From contig DUVS01000009.1 of assembly GCA_012840925.1 (NCBI GenBank), positions 62,001 to 126,000 on the forward strand: DNA of 64,000 bases. The letters run 5' to 3'. The stretch is from Bacillota bacterium (GTDB taxonomy: Bacteria > Bacillota > Limnochordia > Darwinibacteriales > DTU012). The translations under genes were made by a program, and so were the position numbers. Positions 9,530 to 18,087 of this stretch are shown one piece after another (the first letter of the stretch is position 1; each line of letters begins with the position of its first letter). Below the pieces are notes generated by a model, which was given only the letters and a program-made list of their open reading frames with translations, was not told where the DNA came from and did no database searches.

Positions 9530-10456
9530 ATGAGCAGAAAGCGTAGGAGCCGTCTCAGTCTACGGACACGGGAAGCAATTAATGGGCATCTCTTTACCCT
9601 GCCATTTGTGATTGGGTTTATTCTGATGTTTCTATTCCCGTTCATTCAATCAATGATGTTCAGTCTCAGCAAACTGGAGATTAGTTCACAAGGGTATACA
9701 CTGACCTGGACTGGATTGGAGAATTACCACAATGCCCTCTTTATCAATGCCGAGTATCCGCGGTTGTTGCTGGAAACGGCCGTGCAGATGCTCAGAGATG
9801 TTCCTTTGATCCTGGTGTTCAGTTTCTTTGCATCGATCTTGTTGAATCAGCAGTTTAAAGGCCGTTTGTTTGCTCGTGTTGTCTTTTTCCTTCCCGTCAT
9901 TCTTTCGGCTGACATCATCCTACGCATGGAAAGTGCGGATTATATCTCTGCTTTTCTTGATGCGTCATTAGCTGAAGAAGCAGCGAGCCAAGGAACTTTA
10001 GGCACCATCTTCAGCCGGGGTCAGCTGGTCAGTTTGTTGATGTATATGAAGCTTCCACAGCAGCTGGTGACTTATATTGTCACCGGTTCGGAGCAAATTG
10101 CCACGATAATCCGTTCCTCAGGCGTGCAGATTTTGATCTTTTTGGCTGGTCTGCAGTCTATATCGCCTTCGTTGTTTGAAGTTGCCAAAATAGAGGGAGC
10201 GACTGGTTGGGAGTGTTTCTGGATGATCACTTTCCCAATGTTAAGTCCACTGATTGTCACCAATATCGTTTACAGCATAATAGATTTCTTTACAATTCCT
10301 TCAAACCCGTTGGTTGACTTTATTGAATCCAATATGTTTGGAGGGGCGGGATATGGAGTGGCTATGGCCATGAGCTGGCTTTACTTTGTCTTTATCGCTC
10401 TGTTCCTGCTGTTGACTGCCGGGTTGATTTCCCGCAGAGTAGTTTACATGGAGTAA
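9530..10456 (+). CDS. Sugar ABC transporter permease (MalF/UgpA type)
   Basis: First permease of module B, 308 residues. The ATG follows the stop of the DUF5696 gene with no gap, which implies translational coupling; GGGGAG before that stop serves as ribosome binding site. It has a basic N-terminus and about six membrane segments. The EAA loop is degenerate, starting near residue 217 (EVAKIEGATGWECFW), where the usual AA-DGA is relaxed. Its counterpart in cluster II (30859-31755) has the same degenerate loop (EASQVEGATGWENFW). That marks the two as a subfamily separate from the module A permeases. Confidence 0.92.
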   Translation: MSRKRRSRLSLRTREAINGHLFTLPFVIGFILMFLFPFIQSMMFSLSKLEISSQGYTLTWTGLENYHNALFINAEYPRLLLETAVQMLRDVPLILVFSFFASILLNQQFKGRLFARVVFFLPVILSADIILRMESADYISAFLDASLAEEAASQGTLGTIFSRGQLVSLLMYMKLPQQLVTYIVTGSEQIATIIRSSGVQILIFLAGLQSISPSLFEVAKIEGATGWECFWMITFPMLSPLIVTNIVYSIIDFFTIPSNPLVDFIESNMFGGAGYGVAMAMSWLYFVFIALFLLLTAGLISRRVVYME

Positions 10457-10474
10457 GGCAGGGGGGATGATGTT

Positions 10475-11383
10475 ATGAAACGCAAGTATGTGATAGGTTT
10501 TATAATCGGGATCCTCAGGTATCTGGTTATCGTCAGTATCTGTTATGTGATCCTAAGGCCACTGCTGGCCAAGATTGTGTCATCATTCATGATGGAACAG
10601 GACCTTTATGATCAAACTGTCAAATGGATTCCCCGTAACTTTACTTTGGAGAACTACCGGGCGATGTATGTGCACATGAAGTACTTGATTGCTTTGCGCA
10701 ACTCCCTGGCCTTTTCCCTACTGATTGCTTTGCTGCAGTTGGCATCTTGTACTTTGGTAGGCTATGGTTTGGCCCGGTTCCGGTTCCGGGCTGCAAAACT
10801 GATTTTTGCCTTGGCTATTTTTACATTGATTGTACCGCCGCAGATTATCATTCTGCCATTGTATCTCAATTTCCGTTTCTTTTCGATTCCATTTGTTATG
10901 CCGAAGCCGGGCATTAATTTGTTGGACAGCATCTGGCCATTTGTATTCATGGCCGCCAGCGGTACAGGGTTTAACAATGGCTTGTTTATCTATATCATGC
11001 GCCAATTCTTTAAGAATTCACCAAAGTCTTTGGAAGAAGCGGCTTACATTGATGGTGCCAATGCCATGCAGACATTCGTGCGGGTAATGCTTCCAGGCGC
11101 GGTTCCGGCATTGGTAATCGTCTTTCTGTTTGCCTTTGTCTGGCAGTATAATGATTATTTCTTTACCGGAATGTACTGGTCCAAAGCTGTGCTGCTGTCC
11201 CATACCCTGGACGTTGCTGCTGCAAACTATGCATATTCATTGGGGACTCACTTCCGGGGCCATTATATTTCTCTGTTAAACAACACCGGAATGATTCTCT
11301 TTATTCTACCGTTGCTTGTCTTGTTCGGATTCACGCAGCGCTACTTCATTGAAAGCGTGGAGCGTACGGGCATAGTGGGATAA
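10475..11383 (+). CDS. Carbohydrate ABC transporter permease (MalG/UgpE type)
   Basis: Second permease of module B, 302 residues, partner of 9530-10456. A GGGGGG run lies eight bases before the ATG. About six membrane helices are visible, and the EAA loop starts near residue 188 (EAAYIDGANAMQTF, then MLPG). The C-terminus QRYFIESVERTGIVG closely matches that of the permease at 31774-32739. The binding-protein gene follows after 97 bases that contain a short leader ORF. Confidence 0.93.
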   Translation: MKRKYVIGFIIGILRYLVIVSICYVILRPLLAKIVSSFMMEQDLYDQTVKWIPRNFTLENYRAMYVHMKYLIALRNSLAFSLLIALLQLASCTLVGYGLARFRFRAAKLIFALAIFTLIVPPQIIILPLYLNFRFFSIPFVMPKPGINLLDSIWPFVFMAASGTGFNNGLFIYIMRQFFKNSPKSLEEAAYIDGANAMQTFVRVMLPGAVPALVIVFLFAFVWQYNDYFFTGMYWSKAVLLSHTLDVAAANYAYSLGTHFRGHYISLLNNTGMILFILPLLVLFGFTQRYFIESVERTGIVG

Positions 11384-11412
11384 TGTATCCTGCATCAAGG
11401 GGCGGAGGTGAT

Positions 11413-11478
11413 ATGACAGATCAAGACGTTCAGTATCTGTTAGAAACTTCGGAGTTTCAATTATCAAGGAGGTATTGA
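11413..11478 (+). CDS. Possible 21-codon leader ORF before the binding-protein gene
   Basis: GGAGGTGAT, a full match to the 16S rRNA tail, sits directly before an ATG that opens 21 codons (begins MTDQDVQYLL, ends LSRRY). The TGA lies two bases before the ATG of the next gene, so the leader covers that gene's own AAGGAGGT site. This layout suits translational coupling or attenuation. There is no homology evidence, and expression is unproven. Confidence 0.4.
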   Translation: MTDQDVQYLLETSEFQLSRRY

Positions 11479-11480
11479 TA

Positions 11481-12806
11481 ATGAAAAAACGCATTTTGGT
11501 TGTTGGGTTAATCGTGGGTTTACTGGCCTTGGGCAGTACAGCACTGGCCTATGATCTGACCCAGTTTGGTCTGCAGCCAGCAGAAAACTATGACTTTGGC
11601 GGTGAGACTGTAACAATCATTTCTTGGACAAGCGAAAGAATGGCCAATTACTTTAACGATAACTTGCTGGTCCTGGGCCGTGTCCAAGAAGCAGAAGAGC
11701 TGTTTAACTGCAAGATCGACTTTATGCAAAACCGGGAAATTCCAGACATAAACTTTGCCCGGTTGTTATCAGGTGATTCAGTAAACGATTTATGGCATGT
11801 ACAGAACAAGATCGGTTATTGGCAGTTGGTGGCCAACGATGCTCTGTATCCGATCTATGAGATCCTACCGGAGGGATATTATGACGCTTTTCCACCCGGT
11901 ATCCTGGCAGTAGAAGAAGCTTTCAAATATAACGGCCAATATTGGGGTATTGGTACAGTTGAATACCGGCCAGTATTTGGTTACCAAAACGACTTGATTT
12001 TCGTAGCTTACAACAAGACCCTCTTTGAACGGGAAGGCTTGCCGGATCCATATGAGCTGTACTTAGCCGGAGAATGGACATGGGATGCCGCTACCGATAT
12101 CGCAGTTAAGGCCACCAGAGATCTTGACGGCGATGGTGAAACGGATCAATGGGGTATTGTCGATGCTCGTCAATGGGATCTGGCTGTATCAAATGGTGCC
12201 AGCATGGTTCGCGTTGACGAAAACGGAAAAGTTGTCTTTACGGCAGATGAGCCTGCTTATCTGGAAGCGCTGGAGCAACATCGGGAGTGGTGGAGTGAAC
12301 TGCAGGTTGCAATGCCCACCAACTCTTCGGGTGACTTGAAAAATGCCTTTATCAATGGCAATGCCGCTATGTGGTTCTACGCCGGTGCCTGGCAGCTGCC
12401 TGACCTGATGCCGATGACCGATGAATGGGTACTGGTACCTTATCCGAAAGGGCCAAGAGTTGATGAGCATCAATGGACAGTGCAGGCTATCAGCACCACT
12501 GTACTGCCGGTAAATGCCAAGAATCCAGAAGCTCTGATCGCCTTGAAGACTTTCCTGTGGCGGGAAGAGGATGCTCCACTAAACGATGTTCTGGCGACTC
12601 ATGTCCGCAACCAGGAATCTGCTCAGGTGTTCCTCGAAGGCAACCGTGCCTGGTCCGGAAATGTTTCGAGGATGTTTGAATCATTCCAGGCAACCTTTGT
12701 TGATGATGTTCGCCAGGTATCTGCAGGCAGTCTGAGCCCGTCTGCAGCCATGGCCGCCTTAAAACCTGTAGTGCAGGCAAATCTTGACGATTTGTTCGGC
12801 CAATAA
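11481..12806 (+). CDS. Extracellular solute-binding protein (sugar ABC transporter)
   Basis: Binding protein of module B in cluster I, 441 residues. ATG at 11481 is seven bases from AAGGAGGT; an in-frame TTG two codons earlier is less likely. A signal peptide covers about residues 1-23 (ending ALA). The mature start, with YDFGGETVTI, matches the DFGGKTVTI seen in the three cluster II binding proteins. A calcium-loop-like DLDGDGETD lies at about 214-222. The C-terminus has the MAALKPVVQANLDDLFGQ helix shared by this subfamily. Partner permeases are 9530 and 10475. A 10-bp hairpin follows the stop. Confidence 0.93.
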   Translation: MKKRILVVGLIVGLLALGSTALAYDLTQFGLQPAENYDFGGETVTIISWTSERMANYFNDNLLVLGRVQEAEELFNCKIDFMQNREIPDINFARLLSGDSVNDLWHVQNKIGYWQLVANDALYPIYEILPEGYYDAFPPGILAVEEAFKYNGQYWGIGTVEYRPVFGYQNDLIFVAYNKTLFEREGLPDPYELYLAGEWTWDAATDIAVKATRDLDGDGETDQWGIVDARQWDLAVSNGASMVRVDENGKVVFTADEPAYLEALEQHREWWSELQVAMPTNSSGDLKNAFINGNAAMWFYAGAWQLPDLMPMTDEWVLVPYPKGPRVDEHQWTVQAISTTVLPVNAKNPEALIALKTFLWREEDAPLNDVLATHVRNQESAQVFLEGNRAWSGNVSRMFESFQATFVDDVRQVSAGSLSPSAAMAALKPVVQANLDDLFGQ

Positions 12807-12835
12807 TACCAGGTTGATCATACATGGTCACATTT

Positions 12836-12859
12836 AGGAGGGGGATGTTTCCCCCTCCT
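12836..12859 (+). terminator. GC-rich hairpin after the binding-protein gene
   Basis: AGGAGGGGGA and TCCCCCTCCT form a perfect 10-bp stem with a four-base loop, between the binding-protein stop and the GH28 gene. No T run follows, so it may lower read-through or protect the upstream mRNA rather than end transcription fully. Confidence 0.5.
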
Positions 12860-12895
12860 GAGGATTTCTTCAACTAAGCCAATGTTAGGGGTGGC

Positions 12896-14287
12896 GTGGT
12901 TTTGGAATCTATGTACATAAATGAACCCGTATTCCCAGACTACACCGTGAATATTGCCGACTTCGGTGCCGTTTGCGACGGGAGAACTTTGAACACCGAT
13001 GCGATCAATGCAGCAATCGCTGCCTGTGCCGGCCAAGGCGGGGGAAGGGTGGTCATACCGCGGGGATTGTGGCTGACGGGGCCGATTATCCTCAAAAGTA
13101 ATATCAACCTGCACTTGGAAACGGGCGCTTTGGTGTTGTTCACACCTGATTACGATCAGTATCCTTTACGAAAAGTGAATCTCAATGGCATTGAGCAGAT
13201 CATGGTTACGCCACCGTTGTTTGGAGAGGGCTTGGATAATATTGCCATCACTGGCAGTGGAATCTTCGATGGTTCGGGACAGTACTGGCGGCCAGTTAAG
13301 AGAATGAAGTTGACCGAAAGGCAATGGCGCAAGTTGGTTGATTCCGGGGGTGTTGTGGATAGTGACGAAAGGATCTGGTGGCCGAATGCTGCCGCCATGC
13401 ATGGTGCCAGGAAGCTTCGGGAATTAGCCAGCCGGAGAGCGCCGCTTGAGGATTATGAATCTGTCAGGGTGTTTCTGCGGCCGCGCCTGATGAACCTGGT
13501 TAACTGTAAGAACGTATTGATCGATGGCCCGATTTTTCAGAATTCGCCCATGTGGAACCTCCATCCTTTGTTATGCGAAAATATCATCATCCGCAATATT
13601 ATGGTCCGCAATCTTTGGCATGCCCAAAACGGCGACGGTTTGGATCTTGAGTCCTGCCGCAACGTGCTTGTGGAAAACTCGATCTTCGATGTCGGCGATG
13701 ATGCGATTTGTCTCAAGTCCGGCAAAGATGAGATTGGCCGCAAGATTGGTGTACCCACCGAGAATGTGATCATTCGTGATTGTAAAGTGTATCACGGCCA
13801 TGGGGGTTTTGTAGTTGGCAGCGAGATGTCTGGTGGAGTAAGGAATGTGACTGTCACCAGATGTGAGTTTATTGGTACCGATGTAGGCCTCCGTTTTAAA
13901 ACTACCAGAGGCCGGGGCGGGGTTGTTGAAAAGATCAAAATCGATCAAATCAATATGATCAATATTGATGGGCCTGCTATCACTTTTGACATGTATTATG
14001 ACGCCGCTCCCGGCAATGAGATTGCCGCTGCGGTTACGGATGCTACTCCTCAGTTCCGGGACGTAGCGATTAGTAAGGTGATCTGCCGGGGTGCAGCAGT
14101 AGGCATCTTTCTGCGGGGTCTTCCAGAAATGCCGATTAGGAAGCTGAAGTTCAACCAGGTTGAGATTACGGCAAGGAAAGGAGTCGTCATGTCAGCTTGT
14201 GAACAGCTGGCTTTCAACGATGTTTTGGTGGAAAATGAACAAGGCCAGATCTTGTTTAACAGTGCAGAACAGAACAATGGCCAGTAG
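12896..14287 (+). CDS. Glycoside hydrolase family 28 (polygalacturonase-like), no signal peptide
   Basis: A right-handed beta-helix pectinase of family GH28, which hydrolyses alpha-1,4-galacturonosyl or related pectic links; 463 residues. Family signatures are present: NGDGLD with Asp247, GDDAICLKSG with Asp268 and Asp269, GHGG with His302, and RFKT with Arg333 and Lys335. GTG at 12896 follows AGGGGTGG by a few bases. The N-terminus enters directly into the fold (NIADFGAVCDGRTLNTDAI) with no hydrophobic leader, so the enzyme should be cytoplasmic and act on imported oligomers, as an exo-enzyme would. It follows the binding-protein gene by 90 bases. The exact substrate (oligogalacturonide or rhamnogalacturonan fragment) cannot be told. 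Confidence 0.9.
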   Translation: MVLESMYINEPVFPDYTVNIADFGAVCDGRTLNTDAINAAIAACAGQGGGRVVIPRGLWLTGPIILKSNINLHLETGALVLFTPDYDQYPLRKVNLNGIEQIMVTPPLFGEGLDNIAITGSGIFDGSGQYWRPVKRMKLTERQWRKLVDSGGVVDSDERIWWPNAAAMHGARKLRELASRRAPLEDYESVRVFLRPRLMNLVNCKNVLIDGPIFQNSPMWNLHPLLCENIIIRNIMVRNLWHAQNGDGLDLESCRNVLVENSIFDVGDDAICLKSGKDEIGRKIGVPTENVIIRDCKVYHGHGGFVVGSEMSGGVRNVTVTRCEFIGTDVGLRFKTTRGRGGVVEKIKIDQINMINIDGPAITFDMYYDAAPGNEIAAAVTDATPQFRDVAISKVICRGAAVGIFLRGLPEMPIRKLKFNQVEITARKGVVMSACEQLAFNDVLVENEQGQILFNSAEQNNGQ

Positions 14288-14375
14288 GATGCATCCATTA
14301 AGACGGGTGTACCCTGTGATACCGGAGTCGTACTTTCGGTTTATGAAGACTAGACTATTAGAAAGGAGTCAAGAG

Positions 14376-15359
14376 ATGAGGAAAAAACTCTCAATTGTGT
14401 TGTTGCTTGTAGGTGTGATGCTGTTAGCAGGTTGTTCAGATCTAGCATCCGTCCAGATCACACATGACGCAAGGTCTACTTTGGAGCTCGGCGAGACTGT
14501 CAATTTGACAGCCTCAGGACTAACCAGCTTGGACACACCAGCAAGGCTGACTGAAGCTGAGTGGACTGTGAGCAATGAGTCAGTCGCCACTGTCGTTGGG
14601 AATGGAACCGAAGCCGTACTGACAGTCGTTGGGCCTGGTGAAGTAGTTGTTACCGCAACGGCTCAGGGCGTATCTGGTTCAGTAGCCTTTACCGTCATTT
14701 CCAACCTGCCCGATCCAGTAGTATTCACAGAGTCATTTGAGGCTGGCGAAGTTGGAGCTTATCCGGCGGGATGGATCGTTGTTGAACAAGCTGTTCATGA
14801 TGGCACTGGACATTCTGGCGCCCGTATTTCCTCAGACCGGGCATCAGATGGTTCCCAATCTCTTAAGCTCACTAGTGTGCCTGATGGAGAAGGCGCTGCC
14901 GAGTTTGTCTTTGATCAACCCCTGCTGTACAATCGTCTCACAGTAGATCTCTGGAAAGATCCTAACGCTACCGAAAATGTGAATTTGGAGCTCCATACTG
15001 AGGAAGGCCGTATAGGCGGGTTGTTCATCACAAGCAGCGGCCAAATGGGATACCGCAGGCCAGATGGTGCCAACAAGCCCTATTACGAAGATGGAAATGT
15101 TCGCTTCCCTAACGGTCAGTGGAATAGAGTTGAATTTGAGTGGAACGATGAAGCCAAGATTTACAAGGTATTTGTCACTATCGATGGCAGCAGGCTTCAA
15201 CTCACACCGTCAAGCGGAACTCCATTTGAGGAAGCATATGCAGAAGGCCAGGTTGTCAAATTCAAAGCTTCCGTAACGAAGCGCGACATGGAAAAAGTAG
15301 CCTATATTGACAACATCGAAGTTGTGGATCTGGCGATTGTAGATATGCTGTCTCAGTAG
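14376..15359 (+). CDS. Lipoprotein with Ig-like and LamG-like domains
   Basis: A 327-residue surface lipoprotein. ATG at 14376 is six bases after GAAAGGAGTC. The signal sequence ends in the lipobox LLAGC with Cys20. Residues about 25-115 look like a bacterial Ig-like (Big2) domain (SLDTPARLTEAEWTVSNESVA). Residues about 125-320 form a concanavalin/LamG-like sandwich beginning VFTESFEAG and ending YIDNIEVVDL. The second domain is the same as the whole mature part of the next gene. A role in holding polysaccharide at the cell surface is inferred from the fold and from the neighbouring GH28 and importer genes. Confidence 0.82.
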   Translation: MRKKLSIVLLLVGVMLLAGCSDLASVQITHDARSTLELGETVNLTASGLTSLDTPARLTEAEWTVSNESVATVVGNGTEAVLTVVGPGEVVVTATAQGVSGSVAFTVISNLPDPVVFTESFEAGEVGAYPAGWIVVEQAVHDGTGHSGARISSDRASDGSQSLKLTSVPDGEGAAEFVFDQPLLYNRLTVDLWKDPNATENVNLELHTEEGRIGGLFITSSGQMGYRRPDGANKPYYEDGNVRFPNGQWNRVEFEWNDEAKIYKVFVTIDGSRLQLTPSSGTPFEEAYAEGQVVKFKASVTKRDMEKVAYIDNIEVVDLAIVDMLSQ

Positions 15360-15423
15360 AATAGCACAGGTGCAACACAGTGTTTGGCAAGAAATGTACC
15401 AATATCTCTATAGGAGGCTCAAT

Positions 15424-16083
15424 ATGAGAAAATTATCAATTGCAGTTGTAGTGATGATGTTGGTTGCAGCGTTCAGCATGACTGCTGCCGCCGAGGAACT
15501 GGTATTCTTTGATTCTTTTGAAGAGGGCACAGTTGGTGGGCATCCCGTGGGCTGGGATGTCAACCATGATACCGCTGGAATCGTTGTTGATGCAGCATCC
15601 GGCTTTGTTTCCGACGGGAATCTGGCTGTAGAGCTCAACAACAATCCTGGTGATGATCTGTATGGGATTATCGAACGCGCCATTCCCGAAGTCAGAGTAG
15701 GTAAACTCATGGTGGATTTCTATCAGAACAACGCCTGGAGAGACAACATTAACATTGAGGTGTTCAGCCCCAGCGGCAGGTTGATTGGAGTTTTCGTTAC
15801 CGGCAGCGGTAACGTCCGCCCCCGTCCAGGTGGGGAGCAAACAGGTAATCTTGTCAATCTGCCTAACGACAGATGGCACACTATGGTACTTACCTGGGAC
15901 GAGAACGTATTCAACGTCTACTACCTGGACAACGGCAATCTAGTTCCGATTCTGGAAAATGCGGCATTCGATCCAGCTGGCGGAGATGAATCAGCAACTA
16001 AAATCCTCTTGAATGTGTCTAGGCGTGAAGAGCCTAAGAAAGCCTACGTTGATAACATTCGGGTCTATGATTTGAGCAAATAG
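15424..16083 (+). CDS. Secreted LamG-like beta-sandwich protein
   Basis: A 219-residue exported protein with a typical signal peptide (about 1-22, ending AAA) and no lipobox. The mature region (VFFDSFEEGTVGGHPVGWDV to AYVDNIRVYDL) aligns along its length with the C-terminal domain of the lipoprotein just upstream, so one arose from the other by duplication with loss or gain of the Ig domain. ATG at 15424 has TAGGAGG six bases upstream. A carbohydrate-binding role is inferred. Confidence 0.8.
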   Translation: MRKLSIAVVVMMLVAAFSMTAAAEELVFFDSFEEGTVGGHPVGWDVNHDTAGIVVDAASGFVSDGNLAVELNNNPGDDLYGIIERAIPEVRVGKLMVDFYQNNAWRDNINIEVFSPSGRLIGVFVTGSGNVRPRPGGEQTGNLVNLPNDRWHTMVLTWDENVFNVYYLDNGNLVPILENAAFDPAGGDESATKILLNVSRREEPKKAYVDNIRVYDLSK

Positions 16084-16119
16084 GCCTTTATGCAACCACA
16101 CCGAAAGGATTGACTTGGA

Positions 16120-16398
16120 ATGGAAAGGAATAAGTTCAGCCTTATTCTGATTCTGTTGTTTGCCACCTTGCATTTAGGGTGCAGCTCTGATCTGGCAAAG
16201 GTACGGATCGAAACTGCAGCTACCTCTCTGGAGGCCGAGGCTGGCGATGAGGTCATCCTTAAGGTTGTGGGGTTGACTGCGCTTCATGCTCCGGTTGAGC
16301 TACCGGCAGGCCTTAGCCTGCCGGTTGTCCCTTTTATTGATGTTCGTAGTAAGAATCGAGCAAGCCACGGTGTAGAGCGAGTTAAAGGAGCATGGTAA
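16120..16398 (+). pseudogene. Truncated lipoprotein related to the Ig/LamG lipoprotein
   Basis: A 92-residue ORF beginning like the lipoprotein at 14376: a hydrophobic leader, LGC at residues 19-21, then SDLAKVRIETAATSLEAEAG parallel to SDLASVQITHDARSTLELGE. Similarity stops at about residue 60, exactly where a perfect 9-bp inverted repeat occurs (16303-16324). The rest (beginning PVVPFIDVRSKN) matches nothing recognisable. I read it as a remnant left by a deletion. A short functional lipopeptide is possible. Confidence 0.6.
16303..16324. repeat. Perfect 9-bp inverted repeat inside the truncated lipoprotein gene
   Basis: CCGGCAGGC and GCCTGCCGG face each other across four bases, followed by TTGTCCCTTTT. 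It may be a weak terminator or the scar of the deletion that shortened the gene. Confidence 0.6.
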
Positions 16399-16419
16399 GG
16401 AAGGGAAGGAGTGAGCTCT

Positions 16420-16968
16420 ATGAACAAGCGAGTACTATTCATTTTGATGGTTATGGCCTTGCTTATTGGCGCAGCCCAGGTTGCAGCCGCCAATGGGCTT
16501 GCTGATAAAATTGTCGCATTCTTGGCAGTAGATTTTATCAATCAAGGTGAGGGAACTGTTCAGTTTCCGACTGATCGGGCCTATCCTACTTTTTCCCATT
16601 GGGATTACCAAGGGCATTGGTTGGAGTGGAAAGTAACGATACCAGAGGCAGGCTTGTACATCCCCACCGCTATGTATGGAACTAACAGAGAACTTGCCTA
16701 CCGCCAGCTCAGCATTGACGGTGAGGTTCTGTCTGAAATGGTGTTCCATTCTACTGGGGATTTCCGCACATATAAGCTGGGTTACTTCGATCCCATTGAG
16801 TTACCCGCAGGAGAGCATATCATTCGCCTTACGGTAGCAGGCGATGCGGGGGTCCACCAAGGTGTAAACCCAGCATGGTTCGCATTTCTGCCTGTTGAGG
16901 TATTGCTGGAACTGGATGATGCGGCGATTATCGAAACTATAGATACCATGCTTGGCTTAAGGAAATAA
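16420..16968 (+). CDS. Secreted galactose-binding-like (CBM-type) protein
   Basis: A 182-residue exported protein. ATG at 16420 follows AAGGAG by eight bases; an in-frame GTG at 16411 overlaps that site. The signal peptide ends near residue 24 (AAA). The mature part is a single beta-sandwich with HWLEWKVTIPEAGLY and ELPAGEHIIRLTVAG, the pattern seen in CBM6/35-type modules and in the N-terminal domains of the binding proteins at 3 and 52185. A short helix (IIETIDTMLGLRK) ends it, resembling the tails of the next two lipoproteins. Probably a surface or soluble carbohydrate binder; no catalytic domain. Confidence 0.8.
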   Translation: MNKRVLFILMVMALLIGAAQVAAANGLADKIVAFLAVDFINQGEGTVQFPTDRAYPTFSHWDYQGHWLEWKVTIPEAGLYIPTAMYGTNRELAYRQLSIDGEVLSEMVFHSTGDFRTYKLGYFDPIELPAGEHIIRLTVAGDAGVHQGVNPAWFAFLPVEVLLELDDAAIIETIDTMLGLRK

Positions 16969-17041
16969 ACGGAGCAACATCCCAAGGGAAAACTGGTTTG
17001 ATAACTATCCAAAATTAGTTTTCTAGAAAGGAGTTGTGTTG

Positions 17042-17980
17042 ATGAGGAATACGCTTCAGTTAGGGTTGGTTGTGGCCTTGGTATTGGCTCTAACAGGGTG
17101 CTTTGGTTTCCTCAAACCTGAGGATGCGAAGTTGGAACAATTAGAGCTGACAGCCGGAGCAGAAGTTGTTGAACCCGGTGAGAGCGTTACACTGACGGTA
17201 GTAGGTAAAGATGCAAAAGGCAAAAATGTTGTCATTGAACCTACTGCAGATAACTGGTCTTGGGAACCTGAGAATGCTGGTACCTTGACAGTTGATGAAG
17301 CGGATCCAAAGCAGGCTGTATTCACAGCGAGCGCAGAGTTCGAAGGTGAGGTAACAGTCAAGGTCATCTATGAAGAGTTGGAGGCGGAAGTCAGTTTTAA
17401 TGTTGCTGAAGTAGAAATCCTTGGTGTTAAAGCCTGTGACTATGTCGATCAAGGGCCAGGAGATTATGAGCAGAATTATACAAATGCCAAGCAAACTGAT
17501 GACAACAACGGTGTTCGAAAACGTGAAAACGATGAACGTGGGTATAAAGCGTTGACATGGTTTAGCCACTGGAACTGGCCTGGGCATTGGATTCAATGGG
17601 AGATTGAGGTAGCTGAGGCAGGCGACTATGCCTTGGTAATGCGGTATGCGACTAAGGAAGTACCGCCATATACCGACAGATGGCTGAAGATCAATGACGA
17701 GGAAATCCATGGAGCTGACAACCCAATCGAATTCCCTTCAACCGGAGGCTTTGGCGACAGCCCTGAACAGTGGGGGTTTGTCGTTGTACCAGTCAACATC
17801 AAGGAACCTGGAACAATTGACTTGATCTTGACCCATGCCGGCCCTGAAGGAGAAAGGAAAGGTCTCAATCTTGCTTATCTGGCTTTGGTATCCCCAGCCA
17901 ACGTTACTGTAGACGAGGCGTTTTTGTTGAGGATCGAAGAGGCTATAGGCGTGGAAAGAATGGAAGGTTTCTGGAATTAA
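17042..17980 (+). CDS. Lipoprotein with Ig-like and CBM-like domains (paralog 1)
   Basis: A 312-residue lipoprotein. ATG at 17042 is eight bases after AAAGGAG. The lipobox is ALTGC with Cys20. An Ig-like domain (about 35-130, with SVTLTVVGKDAKGKNVVIEP) is followed by a galactose-binding-like sandwich (about 135-290, with HWIQWEIEVAEAGDYALVMRY and IDLILTHAGPEG). The end forms a helix (EAFLLRIEEAIGVERMEG). It is a close paralog of the next gene. A surface carbohydrate-binding role is inferred from the fold and location. Confidence 0.82.
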   Translation: MRNTLQLGLVVALVLALTGCFGFLKPEDAKLEQLELTAGAEVVEPGESVTLTVVGKDAKGKNVVIEPTADNWSWEPENAGTLTVDEADPKQAVFTASAEFEGEVTVKVIYEELEAEVSFNVAEVEILGVKACDYVDQGPGDYEQNYTNAKQTDDNNGVRKRENDERGYKALTWFSHWNWPGHWIQWEIEVAEAGDYALVMRYATKEVPPYTDRWLKINDEEIHGADNPIEFPSTGGFGDSPEQWGFVVVPVNIKEPGTIDLILTHAGPEGERKGLNLAYLALVSPANVTVDEAFLLRIEEAIGVERMEGFWN

Positions 17981-18087
17981 GATTTGGGTTGGAGGCAATA
18001 CGGAATTAAAGAACTAGGTGACACTGCCCTAATTGAGAACCCATTTTGGTGTAATCCAAGAAGAGTTGTCAAGAAAGGAGTTAAAAG

